A stretch of DNA of 64,000 nucleotides, from positions 124,001 through 188,000 of the forward strand of contig NZ_JOFS01000005.1 of the NCBI RefSeq assembly GCF_000719285.1, given 5' to 3'. The stretch is from Streptomyces bicolor (GTDB lineage: Bacteria > Actinomycetota > Actinomycetes > Streptomycetales > Streptomycetaceae). A program made the translations under genes and the position numbers. This document shows positions 8,716-19,031 of this stretch, one piece after another (position 1 is the first letter of the stretch; each line of letters begins with the position of its first letter). The notes beneath the pieces were generated by a model. The model ran no database searches and was not told the DNA's origin. It worked only from the letters and a program-made list of their open reading frames with translations.

Positions 8716-10362
8716 TCAGGGGAGCGTGGTCCACTTCTGGTTGTTCTGGCCGTTGCAGGTCCACAGGATGACCGGGGTTCCGTTGGTGGTGCCGGCCTCG
8801 TTGGCGTCGAGGCACAGTCCGGCGTGGACGTTGCGGATCGACCCGTCGGCTTGCCTGGTCCACTTCTGGTTGTCCTGGCCGTTGCAGGGCCAGATGATGA
8901 CCGGCGTGCCGTTGGTGGTGCCCCGGTTGGAAGCGTCCAGGCACTTGTCGCCGTAGACGCGGATCTCGCCTCCGGCCCAGGTGGTCCAGAGCTGGTTGGC
9001 GGCGGTGTGGCAGTCCCAGATCAGCGTCGTCGTCCCGGCCGCGGTGGCGGCGCGGTCAACGTCCAGGCAGCGGCCGGACCCGGTACCGCGCAGGCGTGCG
9101 GTGGTGGCGGCCAGGGGGCTGCCGCCGGTCATCTTGAACACGGCGACACCGTGCGCGGGGACGCTCGCGGAGATCTGCCCGGAGGTGCTCGACGTGCCGC
9201 CGGTCCACAGGTCGGTGAGGGTGAACGGACCGCCGGACAGGCCGACTTGAGCGGCCGTGGCGCTGATGGTCGCAGTGCTGTCTCCCCGGTTGAACAGGCC
9301 CACGGCGACCGATCCGTCGGACAGGGGCTTGGCGAACACCTCGGTGCTGCCGTCGTCGCGCACCCTGCGTCCGCCCGCCCCCAGCGAGTCCTGGTTCACC
9401 GCCAGCAGACGCGGGTTGCGCAGGATCGCGCTCACGTCGGCGGACATGGTGCGGATGTCGTTGCCGGCCATGAGGGGGGCCGAGAGCAGCGCCCACAGGG
9501 CGAAGTGGGAGCGGGACTCGGTCAGTGACAGACCGGGACGGCCGACGACCAGCATGTCGGGGTCGTTCCAGTGTCCCGGGCCCGACTGAGCGGCCAGCGG
9601 CGCGGTGATGTCCAGGACGTTGCCGACGCCCATCGGGTAGCTGTTGGTGTTGCCGTTCTGCCAGATGTCGAGCAGGTCCTCGGTCGTCCGCCACAGGTCG
9701 GCGACCTCACCCCAGTTGTACTTGTCGCCGGTGGGGGCGTGGAAGCTGTTGGGGTTGATGCTGTAGACGATCGGCCGGCCGGTGGCGCGCAGGGCGTCGC
9801 GCATGATGGTGAACTGTGCGATCTGCTCGGTGAGGGTGCCGTTACCGGAGCACCAGTCGTACTTGAGGTAGTCCACGCCCCATGAGGCGAACGTGTTGGC
9901 GTCCTGGGCCTCGTGGCCCTTGCTGCCGGTGGAGCCGGGGTAGGTGCCCACGCCCTGGGCGCACGTTTTCTCGTTGGGCGCCTGGTAGATGCCGAACTTC
10001 AGGCCCTTGCTGTGGATGTAGTCCCCGAGCGCCTTCATGCCGCTGGGGAACTTGGTCGGGTTGGCCCGCAGGTTGCCCGCGCTGTCCCGCTGCGGGTCGA
10101 ACCAGCAGTCGTCGACGACGACGTACTGGTAGCCGGCGTCGCGCATGCCCGAGGACACCATCGCGTCGGCGGCCTGGCGGACCTGGGCCTCGGTGATCCC
10201 GCATCCGAAGCTGTTCCAGCTGTTCCAGCCGAGCGGCGGGGTGAGCGCGGGGCTGCCCGGCGCGGCCGCGGCGGTCGTGCCGGCGGAGGCGGTGACGGAG
10301 GCGCTGAGCGTCAGCGCGGTGGCCGCCAGGAGACGCAGCAGTCGTCTGTGTATGGGGACCAT
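8716..10362 (-). CDS. Secreted GH27 alpha-galactosidase with C-terminal ricin-type (CBM13) domain
   Basis: 548 residues from the ATG at 10362, preceded by AGGAAGGAA; an upstream in-frame start at 10386 lies across that site. A signal peptide ('RLLRLLAATALTLSASVTASA') is followed by the GH27 barrel. Motifs are 'PPLGWNSWNSFGCGI', 'VVDDCWF', 'YLKYDWCSGN' (nucleophile Asp) and 'GHWNDPDMLVVG' (acid/base Asp). A C-terminal beta-sandwich precedes a ricin-type trefoil (about residues 420-548) with three repeats ending in 'NQLW'/'NQKW'. Expected reaction: release of terminal alpha-1,6-galactose (galactomannan, raffinose-type sugars) or, as in some GH27 members, beta-L-arabinopyranose. It is monocistronic, isolated by hairpins on both sides. 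Confidence 0.92.
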   Translation of the reverse strand: MVPIHRRLLRLLAATALTLSASVTASAGTTAAAAPGSPALTPPLGWNSWNSFGCGITEAQVRQAADAMVSSGMRDAGYQYVVVDDCWFDPQRDSAGNLRANPTKFPSGMKALGDYIHSKGLKFGIYQAPNEKTCAQGVGTYPGSTGSKGHEAQDANTFASWGVDYLKYDWCSGNGTLTEQIAQFTIMRDALRATGRPIVYSINPNSFHAPTGDKYNWGEVADLWRTTEDLLDIWQNGNTNSYPMGVGNVLDITAPLAAQSGPGHWNDPDMLVVGRPGLSLTESRSHFALWALLSAPLMAGNDIRTMSADVSAILRNPRLLAVNQDSLGAGGRRVRDDGSTEVFAKPLSDGSVAVGLFNRGDSTATISATAAQVGLSGGPFTLTDLWTGGTSSTSGQISASVPAHGVAVFKMTGGSPLAATTARLRGTGSGRCLDVDRAATAAGTTTLIWDCHTAANQLWTTWAGGEIRVYGDKCLDASNRGTTNGTPVIIWPCNGQDNQKWTRQADGSIRNVHAGLCLDANEAGTTNGTPVILWTCNGQNNQKWTTLP

Positions 10363-10393
10363 GGGGGGTTCCTTCCTGGGGGACAAGGCGGAA

Positions 10394-10434
10394 GCAGTTT
10401 GTGACCGTGCCTGACAGGCACGGTCACAAACTGC
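10394..10434 (-). terminator. 41-base perfect palindrome: strong hairpin after the GH62 locus
   Basis: A 20-base arm (10394-10413) is exactly complementary to 10415-10434 with one central base. On the minus strand it falls 19 bases after the original GH62 stop and 32 bases before the GH27 start. It most likely terminates GH62 transcription and insulates GH27. A role as a GH27 operator is possible but such long perfect arms favour a terminator. Confidence 0.7.
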
Positions 10435-10452
10435 TGGTCGTGTGCCCGCGGG

Positions 10453-12075
<1,623 letters not shown>

Positions 12076-12541
12076 GCGGCAGGGGCCCCGGCTGCTCGAT
12101 CCGCGTTCGACTGGTCCGGACTGTGGTGCGTCCTGTTCGATCGTCGGAACTCCGCCCCGGGTCGGTGACGGCGGGCAAGGCGGCAGCGCGGCTCGGCGGG
12201 GAGGCCGGGGTCCACGGGAGGTCTCGGACCCATTCGGTCCTCTCCACTGATACATGGGATGGATTAGCAGGTACGTGTGTTGCTTCTGTCTAGCCTTGCG
12301 ACAGACATTCCTTGCCTACTTCCGGATGGGCGTCCGATCGGCGCCCTGGCGGCCGAGCTGGACATTGGATGTTCGAGAAGGAGTGTGAGGAATGCGAGTG
12401 CGGGATAAAGTTCGATCATCGAGGTGTTGAGGGGGTCCCGCCCCGCCTGCTCTGCTCCAGGTAACCGCACAGATACCGACAACTTCCTGCGCCTGCCCGG
12501 GCCATCTGCCCGGGCCCACGAGTCGAACAGAGGAACCCGCC

Positions 12542-12870
12542 TTGTCCTACAGCGTCCGCGCGGGCGGTCTGGCACGGCACACCGCCGCAGAGATCCTCCG
12601 CATCGAGCACTGGGGACTCCCCGGCGTCCGCGTCCGGACAACGCCGGGGCCATCGATCCCGCCGCCCCCGGCGCGCTTGGGAGCCCCTCGCCCTCCCCGC
12701 ACGCCGAACTGTCCGTAGCGGACGACGGGGCCGCCCCTGGTCAACGGCCGCCTCGCCGTCGAGGCGCGGCGGACGGCCGGCTGAGGTTCCCGCACGCGGC
12801 CTCGGGCCAGGCCTACGACGGTGAACGGCTGCACGGCCCACCCACCCGTCGACTGGCGTCGTACCCACGC
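12542..12870 (+). pseudogene. Degenerate N-terminal fragment resembling a GH31 glycosidase
   Basis: From a TTG at 12542 (AGAGGA just before it) the frame reads 'SYSVRAGGLARHTAAEILRI' then 'EHWGLPGVRVRTTPG'. This resembles the N-terminal beta-sandwich of GH31 enzymes ('aEvlRIepWGpdalRVR'). Farther on, other frames give 'PLVNGRLAVEARRTA' and 'DGRLRFPHAASGQAYDGER', which resemble later strands of the same domain. No barrel follows. At least two frame changes and a large loss are implied. The family call is from pattern memory only. Confidence 0.4.
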
Positions 12871-12991
12871 AGCGACCAGGCTTCGTCGGCCGGATGTGGC
12901 GCCGGCCTGCGCGAGGCGGGCTCCCGCACCGACATGCAGTGCCGCTGCCGTGCCCGGCCGCCGGGCAGACGACGGTCCGCGGGCTCGGATC

Positions 12992-15451
12992 TCACCGTGG
13001 CCCGGGCTCGGGGAGGGTCTGCGCGCACCAGATCGTCTTGCCGTTGGTGGTGTGCCGGGTGCCCCACCCCTGGGTGAGCTGGGCGACGAGCAACAGACCT
13101 CGGCCGCCCTCGTCGAAGGCGCGGGCCCGGCGCAGATGTGGGGCGGTGTTGCTGGCGTCGGAGACCTCGCAGATCAGGGAGGTGTCGCGAATCAGCCGCA
13201 GCCTGATCGGCGGTTCGCCGTATCGGATGGCGTTGGTGACCAGCTCGCTGACGACCAGCTCGGTGACGAACGCCGCCTCCTCCAGGCCCCAGGCGTCCAC
13301 CTGGTCGACGGCGAACTTCCTGGCGCGCGGCACCTGCGCGGGGTCGGACTCGATGTCCCAGTCGGCGACGTGATGGGGATCCAGCGCGTGAGTGCGAGCC
13401 AGCAGCAGGGCGGCGTCATCGGTGCGGTGTTCGGGGAGCATGGCGTCCATCACCGTGTCGCACAGGGCCTCCAGTGAGGTGGCCGAGTGGTTCAGCGCTC
13501 GCTGCAGTTCGGCGATCCGCTGGTCGACGTCGCGCTCGCGGCTTTCCACCAGTCCGTCGGTGTAGAGGGCGAGCAGGCTGCCCTCGGGCAGCTCGAGCTC
13601 GGTGGCCTCGAAAGGCAGCCCACCGATGCCGAGCGGTGGTCCCGGCTGTGCGGGTACCGGTGTCCTGGTGCCGTCCGGGGAGATGATCAGCGGCAGGGGG
13701 TGGCCGGCGCTCGCCAGCGTGAAGCGCCTGGAGACGGGGTCGTAGACGGTGTACAGGCAGGTGGCCCCGGTCTCGCCGGTCGGCTGGAAGTGGCCGGTGG
13801 GCTGGAGGTCGCTGGCGAGGTGGAGGACCAGGTCGTCCAGGTGGGTCAGCAGCTCGTCCGGTGGCAGGTCCACGTCGGCGAGGGTGCGGACCGCCGTGCG
13901 CAGCCGGCCCATGCTGGCCGAGGCGTGCAGGCCGTGACCGACGACATCGCCGACGACCAGGGCGACCCGGGCTCCGGACAGCGGAATGACGTCGAACCAG
14001 TCACCGCCCACTTCCGCGCCGGTCCCGCCGGGCAGATAGCGCGATGCCACGTCGACCGCCTCCTGCGTGGGCAGCCCCTGCGGCAGCAAGCTGCGTTGCA
14101 GGGTCAGTGCGGTCGTGCGCTCGCGCGAGTACCGGCGGGCGTTGTCGATGGCGACGGCTGCCTTGGCGGTCAGCTCTTCGGCGAGGATCAGGTCGTCGGC
14201 GGTGAAGGCCTCGGGGCGGTCGAGACGGGAGAAGGCGACGACGCCGAGCAGCGCGCCGCGGGCCCTGAGCGGCACGGTGATCCGGCCGGTCAGCCCGTCC
14301 GTGGCAAGGGACTCGTCGATCACCGGGTTGTCCGGCGGCCAGTGGGCCGGGTCGGCGGCGAGCCCGGGCCCGAAGGCCCATTCGCCGCCCTGGCCGGGCT
14401 CAGCGGCGAGTTCGACCGTGGACCTGCCGGTGGCCATGCAGCGGGCGGCGACGGAACCGGGAGCGTGGCTGACCGGCGTCGTGGGCCCGGGAGCCCGGTC
14501 GGAGTCGTCCCTCGCGCTGTGCTGGGCGGCACGGCTGAGCACGACCGTCTCGCCGGGGGTGAACGCGGGCGCGGAGGGCGGTTCCTCTCCGCGCAGCACC
14601 TCGTCGAAGAGATCCACGGTGACGAGGTCGGCGAATCCCGGCACCGGGGTGCCGGCCAGTTCCTGGGCGGTGCCGATCACGTCGAGTGTCCGGCCGATGC
14701 CGCCGCTGGCCTTGTTGAGGATGAGCAGGCGTTGCCGAGCCCAGTACTCGGCGCTCATGTCGAATCCCCAGTTGGCGACCGCGCGGACCCTGCCCTCTGC
14801 ATCCCGGACGGGCCAGATGCTGGTGGCCCAGGCGTTGGCGTAGTTGCTGCCGAGCGGGCGGAAGACGGTGATGAGACGCGTGGGCTCGCCCGTCCTCGCC
14901 ACTTGGGCGAGCGCGTCGGTGTAGGGCTTGTCGTCCCTTTCGGGAAACAGCTCGCGGTCGAACTCGGGAAACAGATCGCGGTACTTCTTACCGAGCACTT
15001 GCTCCTCCGAGTGCGCGATCACCCGGCCCGAGGAGGCGTTGATCCACAGGAACCGCAGCTCAGGGTCGTAGACGCCCAGCGCGAAGGGAGACTGCTCGAA
15101 GGCCCGGTCGGCGATCACCGGGCGGCGTCCCCAGCGCTGGACGGTCACCACGTGACCCAGCGCCCGCCCGTCGGGGCCGAGCAGCGGTTGAGCCGTCACC
15201 ACGGCGTCCACCGTGGAACCGTCCCGGTGGCGCATGGGGATGAACCCTGTGGGGTCGGGACCGGCGCCATACCCCTTGGGGAAGCCGGATGGCGGGGGAT
15301 CGACCAGCAGCTCGGTGACGGCGCGGCCGACGATGTCCTCCGCCGTCCAGCCCAGCAGCAGCCGGCCCCCATCGCTCCAGCCGCTCACCACGCCGTAGGG
15401 GTCCACCACGGCAACGGCAGTGGGCGCGTCCTGCTTGTCGGCCATCTCCAC
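12992..15451 (-). CDS. PAS-PAS-GAF-SpoIIE phosphatase with C-terminal HATPase (anti-sigma kinase-like) domain
   Basis: 819 residues; the GTG at 15451 is taken because GGAGG lies eight bases upstream (an ATG at 15445 is also in frame). Order of domains: PAS (about 10-100, 'VAVVDPYGVVSGWSDGGRLL'), second PAS (about 130-245, 'ALGVYDPELRFLWINASSG'), GAF (about 260-430), and PP2C/SpoIIE phosphatase (about 470-680). The phosphatase has 'EVGGDWFDVIPL', 'LVVGDVVGHG' and 'ALYTDGLVE', which carry the metal-binding Asp residues. A RsbW/SpoIIAB-like ATPase follows (about 700-819, 'ELVTNAIRYG', 'DEGGRGLLLVAQL'). Such proteins switch anti-sigma/anti-anti-sigma partners in response to small ligands or light. 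The partner is unknown and no sigma factor is adjacent. A paralogue with a truncated front lies at 47253-48647. Confidence 0.9.
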   Translation of the reverse strand: MEMADKQDAPTAVAVVDPYGVVSGWSDGGRLLLGWTAEDIVGRAVTELLVDPPPSGFPKGYGAGPDPTGFIPMRHRDGSTVDAVVTAQPLLGPDGRALGHVVTVQRWGRRPVIADRAFEQSPFALGVYDPELRFLWINASSGRVIAHSEEQVLGKKYRDLFPEFDRELFPERDDKPYTDALAQVARTGEPTRLITVFRPLGSNYANAWATSIWPVRDAEGRVRAVANWGFDMSAEYWARQRLLILNKASGGIGRTLDVIGTAQELAGTPVPGFADLVTVDLFDEVLRGEEPPSAPAFTPGETVVLSRAAQHSARDDSDRAPGPTTPVSHAPGSVAARCMATGRSTVELAAEPGQGGEWAFGPGLAADPAHWPPDNPVIDESLATDGLTGRITVPLRARGALLGVVAFSRLDRPEAFTADDLILAEELTAKAAVAIDNARRYSRERTTALTLQRSLLPQGLPTQEAVDVASRYLPGGTGAEVGGDWFDVIPLSGARVALVVGDVVGHGLHASASMGRLRTAVRTLADVDLPPDELLTHLDDLVLHLASDLQPTGHFQPTGETGATCLYTVYDPVSRRFTLASAGHPLPLIISPDGTRTPVPAQPGPPLGIGGLPFEATELELPEGSLLALYTDGLVESRERDVDQRIAELQRALNHSATSLEALCDTVMDAMLPEHRTDDAALLLARTHALDPHHVADWDIESDPAQVPRARKFAVDQVDAWGLEEAAFVTELVVSELVTNAIRYGEPPIRLRLIRDTSLICEVSDASNTAPHLRRARAFDEGGRGLLLVAQLTQGWGTRHTTNGKTIWCAQTLPEPGPR

Positions 15452-15839
15452 GCGCCACGCCTCCGTCCGGACAGCCGTGCCCGTCAGGGCTGGTTTCCAG
15501 CGGCTGCTTCCAGACTAGATCGGCCCCTGCTCCACGGCCCTCCGGCCGGTGCGTTCGGGGTGCCAGGTGCCGGAGCGCCTGCGGCTGGGGCCTTCGCGTC
15601 CCGCTCGCCAGCAGCCGCGGCGCGCCTGCCGAAGTGGGCCCGGCTCGTCCGCGAGCGGGGTGGCGCGCCGCTCGACGAGGCACAGCCCGCCCAGCGGCTC
15701 CCAGGGCGGCGGCCGCGCGGGGCGCCGTCGCCCATCCAGGGCAACAGGAACCGTCCCCGCCTCGACGGCGGGGTCGCAGCCAGGGGGTGAGACCGCCGCC
15801 GTCCTGCATCCGCCCGGGGAGATTCGTGTGGACCAGGAC

Positions 15840-16010
15840 GGGGCTGCAAGCCGTCGCCGGCCGCTCCGACGAGGATCTCGTAGAGGCCCGGTGCCACCCG
15901 CTGACGTCCTGCGCACGTCCCAGAACGCGAAGGCCGGCATCGGCACCCGCGAGCCGATCCCCGAGATCTCGCCGGGCGCGAGCGTCACACGCTGGTGCGC
16001 GGCCAGTTCC
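15840..16010 (-). pseudogene. Remnant of the fibronectin-III-like C-terminus of a GH3 glycosidase
   Basis: Minus-strand 'ELAAHQRVTLAPGE' and 'SRVPMPAFAFWDVRRT' are followed, after a frame change near 15893, by 'VAPGLYEILVGAAGDGL'. Together these match the pattern at the end of GH3 beta-glucosidases/xylosidases ('vtLaPGEs...AfWDv...v.pG.YeilVGass'). No upstream catalytic domain is present; the GH12 gene begins immediately to the right. The rest of 15452-16036 contains nothing recognised. Confidence 0.5.
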
Positions 16011-16036
16011 CTGCCGGGCCGCGGGCACGTTTCACC

Positions 16037-17161
16037 TCAGTCGGCGTTGCAGGTGGTCCCGTTCAGGCTGAACCCGCCCGGCGCGGCGAAGGTGCCGTTG
16101 TAGGTGCCCTGGAACCCGAAGGTCTGGCTGCCGCCGGGGGCGATGCTCGCGTTGTGTGTCAGGCCGCTCGCGGTGACGGATCCGGAGGACGGGGAGACTG
16201 AGGCGTTCCAGGCGCTGGTCATGTGCTGGCCGGGAGGCAGGGTGAAGGCGAGGCGCCAGCCGTCGACGGGTGCCGAACCGGTGTTGGCGACGGTGACGTT
16301 CGCGGTGAAGCCTCCCTGCCACACATTCGTGGTGTACGACACCTCGCAGGTCGTGGCGCCGCCCGGGCCGCCCGGTCCACCACCGGTGTTGACGGTCGAC
16401 GAGAACGAGTTCACGGTCAGCCCCGTGCCGTTCTGCCAGGGTTCGAAGCCGGCCTGAACGCTGGTCAGGTACCAGCTGCTCTGTGCCAGTCCGCGGGCTA
16501 CGGCCTGCCGGACGAAGTCCATCACGTCGAAGCTCCAGCTGCCGATCGCCGACGGGGCGACGAAGGACAGCACGTCGTTGGAGCCGTTGCTGCCCTGCCA
16601 CACCTGCCAGGTGCGTCCGCCGACGGTGGCCGTGCCGACCTGGGAGCCGATGGGCTGGATCGGGCCCACCTTGTTGAACCAGATCATGATCTCGGTCCGG
16701 TTCACGCCGTCGGTGCGGGGCGTCGGGTCCAGCCAGATGTCGTACGAGGCGTTGTACACGGCGTCGCCGACGTAGCCGTACGAGATGCTGCTCGGCGCGC
16801 TGGAGATGCGGGCGAGCTGCGCGGGGAGGTTGGTCCCCGGCGAGCAGTTGGTGTAGTGGCAGCCGTTGAAGAGGGACGGGTACGACTTCGGCGCGCCGTT
16901 CGTGGGCACGGAACCGTCGGCCCGGGTGAGCCGGAAGCCGGTGCCGGTGGCGGTGACGCACTGGGGCTCGGTGGTGCCCCAGCGGTTGTTCTGGACGACG
17001 TATCGCCCCTGGATGACGGTCGAGCCGAACTGTTCGCAGACCGTGGTGTCGGCCTGGGCCGGGGGCGTGGCTGCGAAGAGTGCCGCGACGGTGGCGAGCG
17101 CCGTGACGAGCGCGCCCAACGTGCCGCGCACGGTGCGGGGAAGGTGCGGTAACGGTCGCAT
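16037..17161 (-). CDS. celB: Secreted GH12 endo-beta-1,4-glucanase with C-terminal CBM2
   Basis: 374 residues from the ATG at 17161 (AAAGAGG six bases upstream). The signal peptide ends near 'TPPAQADTT'. The GH12 domain (about 39-260) closely follows Streptomyces CelB: 'GRYVVQNNRWGT', 'PKSYPSLFNGCHY', 'RTEIMIWFN' (nucleophile Glu) and 'AGFEPWQNGTG' (acid/base Glu). A Gly/Pro linker leads to a CBM2 cellulose-binding domain with the flanking Cys pair ('CEVSYTTNVWQGGF' to the final 'TTCNAD'). It cleaves internal bonds of cellulose and mixed-linkage glucan outside the cell. A perfect CebR box at 17231-17244 lies in its promoter region, so it should be induced by cello-oligosaccharides. Confidence 0.94.
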   Translation of the reverse strand: MRPLPHLPRTVRGTLGALVTALATVAALFAATPPAQADTTVCEQFGSTVIQGRYVVQNNRWGTTEPQCVTATGTGFRLTRADGSVPTNGAPKSYPSLFNGCHYTNCSPGTNLPAQLARISSAPSSISYGYVGDAVYNASYDIWLDPTPRTDGVNRTEIMIWFNKVGPIQPIGSQVGTATVGGRTWQVWQGSNGSNDVLSFVAPSAIGSWSFDVMDFVRQAVARGLAQSSWYLTSVQAGFEPWQNGTGLTVNSFSSTVNTGGGPGGPGGATTCEVSYTTNVWQGGFTANVTVANTGSAPVDGWRLAFTLPPGQHMTSAWNASVSPSSGSVTASGLTHNASIAPGGSQTFGFQGTYNGTFAAPGGFSLNGTTCNAD

Positions 17162-17230
17162 GCGGGGCCTCTTTTCGGAGGTACGGCCGGAGGGGGCGGG
17201 GGCGCTCCCGTCTTCCCCTCAATGGGACGA

Positions 17231-17244
17231 TGGGAGCGCTCCCA
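17231..17244. promoter_or_regulatory. CebR operator upstream of celB
   Basis: TGGGAGCGCTCCCA is an exact copy of the 14-base palindrome bound by the LacI-family repressor CebR, 70 bases before the celB start. A weaker copy with three mismatches, CGGGGGCGCTCCCG, follows at 17197-17210. Repression is relieved by cellobiose in species studied. Confidence 0.92.
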
Positions 17245-17473
17245 TATTGCTGCTGTGGCGGACTGTAGGGCGCCTGCATGTCCCTGACAAGACTGGTTGA
17301 GTCGGAGAGTTTCCGAAACGCGTGCCCTGGTTGCCGGGGAAAGGCAACCAGGGCGAGTGGCCTGGTACGGAGTCCAGTAGGTCCGGCCGGCGTTGCTGCC
17401 GTCGCCGTACCTGGCCTCCATGGTGGCCGGCACGTCACCCTTGTACTGCAGTCGGTCGTGCCCTTCGGCAGGT

Positions 17474-18991
17474 TCAGCCTTCGAGGGGCTCGTAGTCGAA
17501 CCAGTCGAAGTGGACGGTGCCCTCAGCCGCGTACATGCCGATGACGCGGCCGGTGAAGCCGCCGGCGACCTCGGTCGACAGATAGCGGCCGTCGAGGGCC
17601 GCGAGCTCGGTGATCGTGCCGTCGGGTTGTTCGATGCCGAGGGAGACGATGTCGGGTCCGGTGCACGGTCCATGCGGAGGCGGTGGGTCCGTGATGGTGA
17701 CGGTGAGGATCAGTGGCCCGGCGGGTACGGAGCGTTCGGCCACGACCGTGCGCAGGGAGCCGACGCGCGCGATCACCCGTACGTTCGTCCCGGACGCCTC
17801 GATCGCGTAGTGGTGCCGCTCGTCCAGCCGGACGGCGAGGCCGCCGCGCCCCTGCCCCGGGTCGACCAGGGTGCGTGCCCGGCAGGTGAGGTGCTGCTGG
17901 CGGCGGCCGGTGAACACCACGTCGGGCTCGTCCAGGGAGCCGCCCCGCGCACGGAGCGTGAGCCAGCCGGGGCGCTCCTTGGTGGTGCAGAGCTCGGCGG
18001 GGCGGTCCCGCACGGAGATCCAGGTCGGCCCGAGGTCGCTGAGTTCGAAGTCGTCGCGTCGTTCCTCGCCGGGGGCGGTTGTGGGGGAGAGGGGCCAGGG
18101 GAGTGTGGACAGGTCCAGGGTGACCTCGCCGACGACCGGCCAGCCGTCCTCCCAGGCCACGGGAGCCAGGAAGGTCTCCCGGCCGAGCGCATGCCAGCCG
18201 GGCGTGCCGCCGCGCGGCCGCACGCCGAGGAAGACCATCCACCAGGAGCCGTCGGGCGCCTGGACCAGGTCCGCGTGCCCGGTGTTCTGCACGGGGTGGT
18301 CGGTGCCGCGGTGGGTGAGGATCGGGTTGGCCGGGCAGGGCTCGAACGGGCCATTGGGCGTGCGGCCGCGGGCGATCGACACGCCGTGGCCGCGTTCGGT
18401 GCCGCCCTCGGCGATGAGCAGGTACCAGTAGTCGCCGATCCGGTACAGGTGCGGCGCCTCCGGGGCCTTCGCGCCGGGGCCGCCGGACCAGAGCCTGTGC
18501 GGTGTGCCGTACGTCTGTCCGTTGGACGCGTCGAGGCGGACCTGCGACACCCCGGCGACCGTGCACCAGCAGGTGCCGTCCTCGTCCCAGGCCAGATCAG
18601 GATCGATGCCGGGCACGCCCGGTGCCCAGATGGGATCCGACCACGGTCCGGCCGGGTCGGTGGCCGTGACGATCAGGTTGCCGCCGCCCTCGCTGCAGTT
18701 GGTGACGATCAGCCAGAAGCGGCCGTCGTGATGGCGCAGGGTGGGGGCGTAGATGCCGCCCGAGGACGGCATGTCGGCCGGCAGGCGCAACTGCTCCGGC
18801 CGGTCCAGTACGTTGCCGATCTGCCGCCAGTGCACCAGGTCACGGCTGTGGAAGAGGGGTACGCCGGGGAAGTACTCGAAGCTGGAGCAGGCGAGGTAGT
18901 AGTCGTCGCCTACCCGGCAGATGCTCGGGTCGGGATGGAACCCGGGGAGCACGGGGTTGGCGGCGCGGGCGGGCTGGTTCTGGGTGGGCAC
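17474..18991 (-). CDS. Intracellular GH43 beta-xylosidase/alpha-L-arabinofuranosidase
   Basis: 505 residues from the GTG at 18991 (AAAGGA, then eight bases). There is no signal peptide, so it should act on imported oligosaccharides. The N-terminal propeller shows the three GH43 acids: 'FHPDPSICR' (base), 'GIDPDLAWD' (pKa modulator) and 'PEAPHLYRIG' (general acid). The C-terminal 190 residues or so are the concanavalin-A-like sandwich typical of XynB-type beta-xylosidases ('GLAVRLDERHHYAIEASG', 'YEPLEG' end). It starts 40 bases after the GH36 stop, so the two form an operon. Substrate: xylo- or arabino-oligosaccharides, not separable from sequence. Confidence 0.9.
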   Translation of the reverse strand: MPTQNQPARAANPVLPGFHPDPSICRVGDDYYLACSSFEYFPGVPLFHSRDLVHWRQIGNVLDRPEQLRLPADMPSSGGIYAPTLRHHDGRFWLIVTNCSEGGGNLIVTATDPAGPWSDPIWAPGVPGIDPDLAWDEDGTCWCTVAGVSQVRLDASNGQTYGTPHRLWSGGPGAKAPEAPHLYRIGDYWYLLIAEGGTERGHGVSIARGRTPNGPFEPCPANPILTHRGTDHPVQNTGHADLVQAPDGSWWMVFLGVRPRGGTPGWHALGRETFLAPVAWEDGWPVVGEVTLDLSTLPWPLSPTTAPGEERRDDFELSDLGPTWISVRDRPAELCTTKERPGWLTLRARGGSLDEPDVVFTGRRQQHLTCRARTLVDPGQGRGGLAVRLDERHHYAIEASGTNVRVIARVGSLRTVVAERSVPAGPLILTVTITDPPPPHGPCTGPDIVSLGIEQPDGTITELAALDGRYLSTEVAGGFTGRVIGMYAAEGTVHFDWFDYEPLEG

Positions 18992-19031
18992 CCTGGTCGT
19001 CCTTTCGTCGGATGGGCGGCAGGTACGTCGC

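Noticed and set aside
12424..13077. Plus-strand 217-codon frame as an intact gene
   Set aside because: Only short parts look protein-like and they occur in different frames; it also runs into the 3' end of the opposing phosphatase gene.
13487..15790. Long plus-strand frame opposite the PAS/GAF/SpoIIE phosphatase
   Set aside because: Antisense shadow without domain content or ribosome site.
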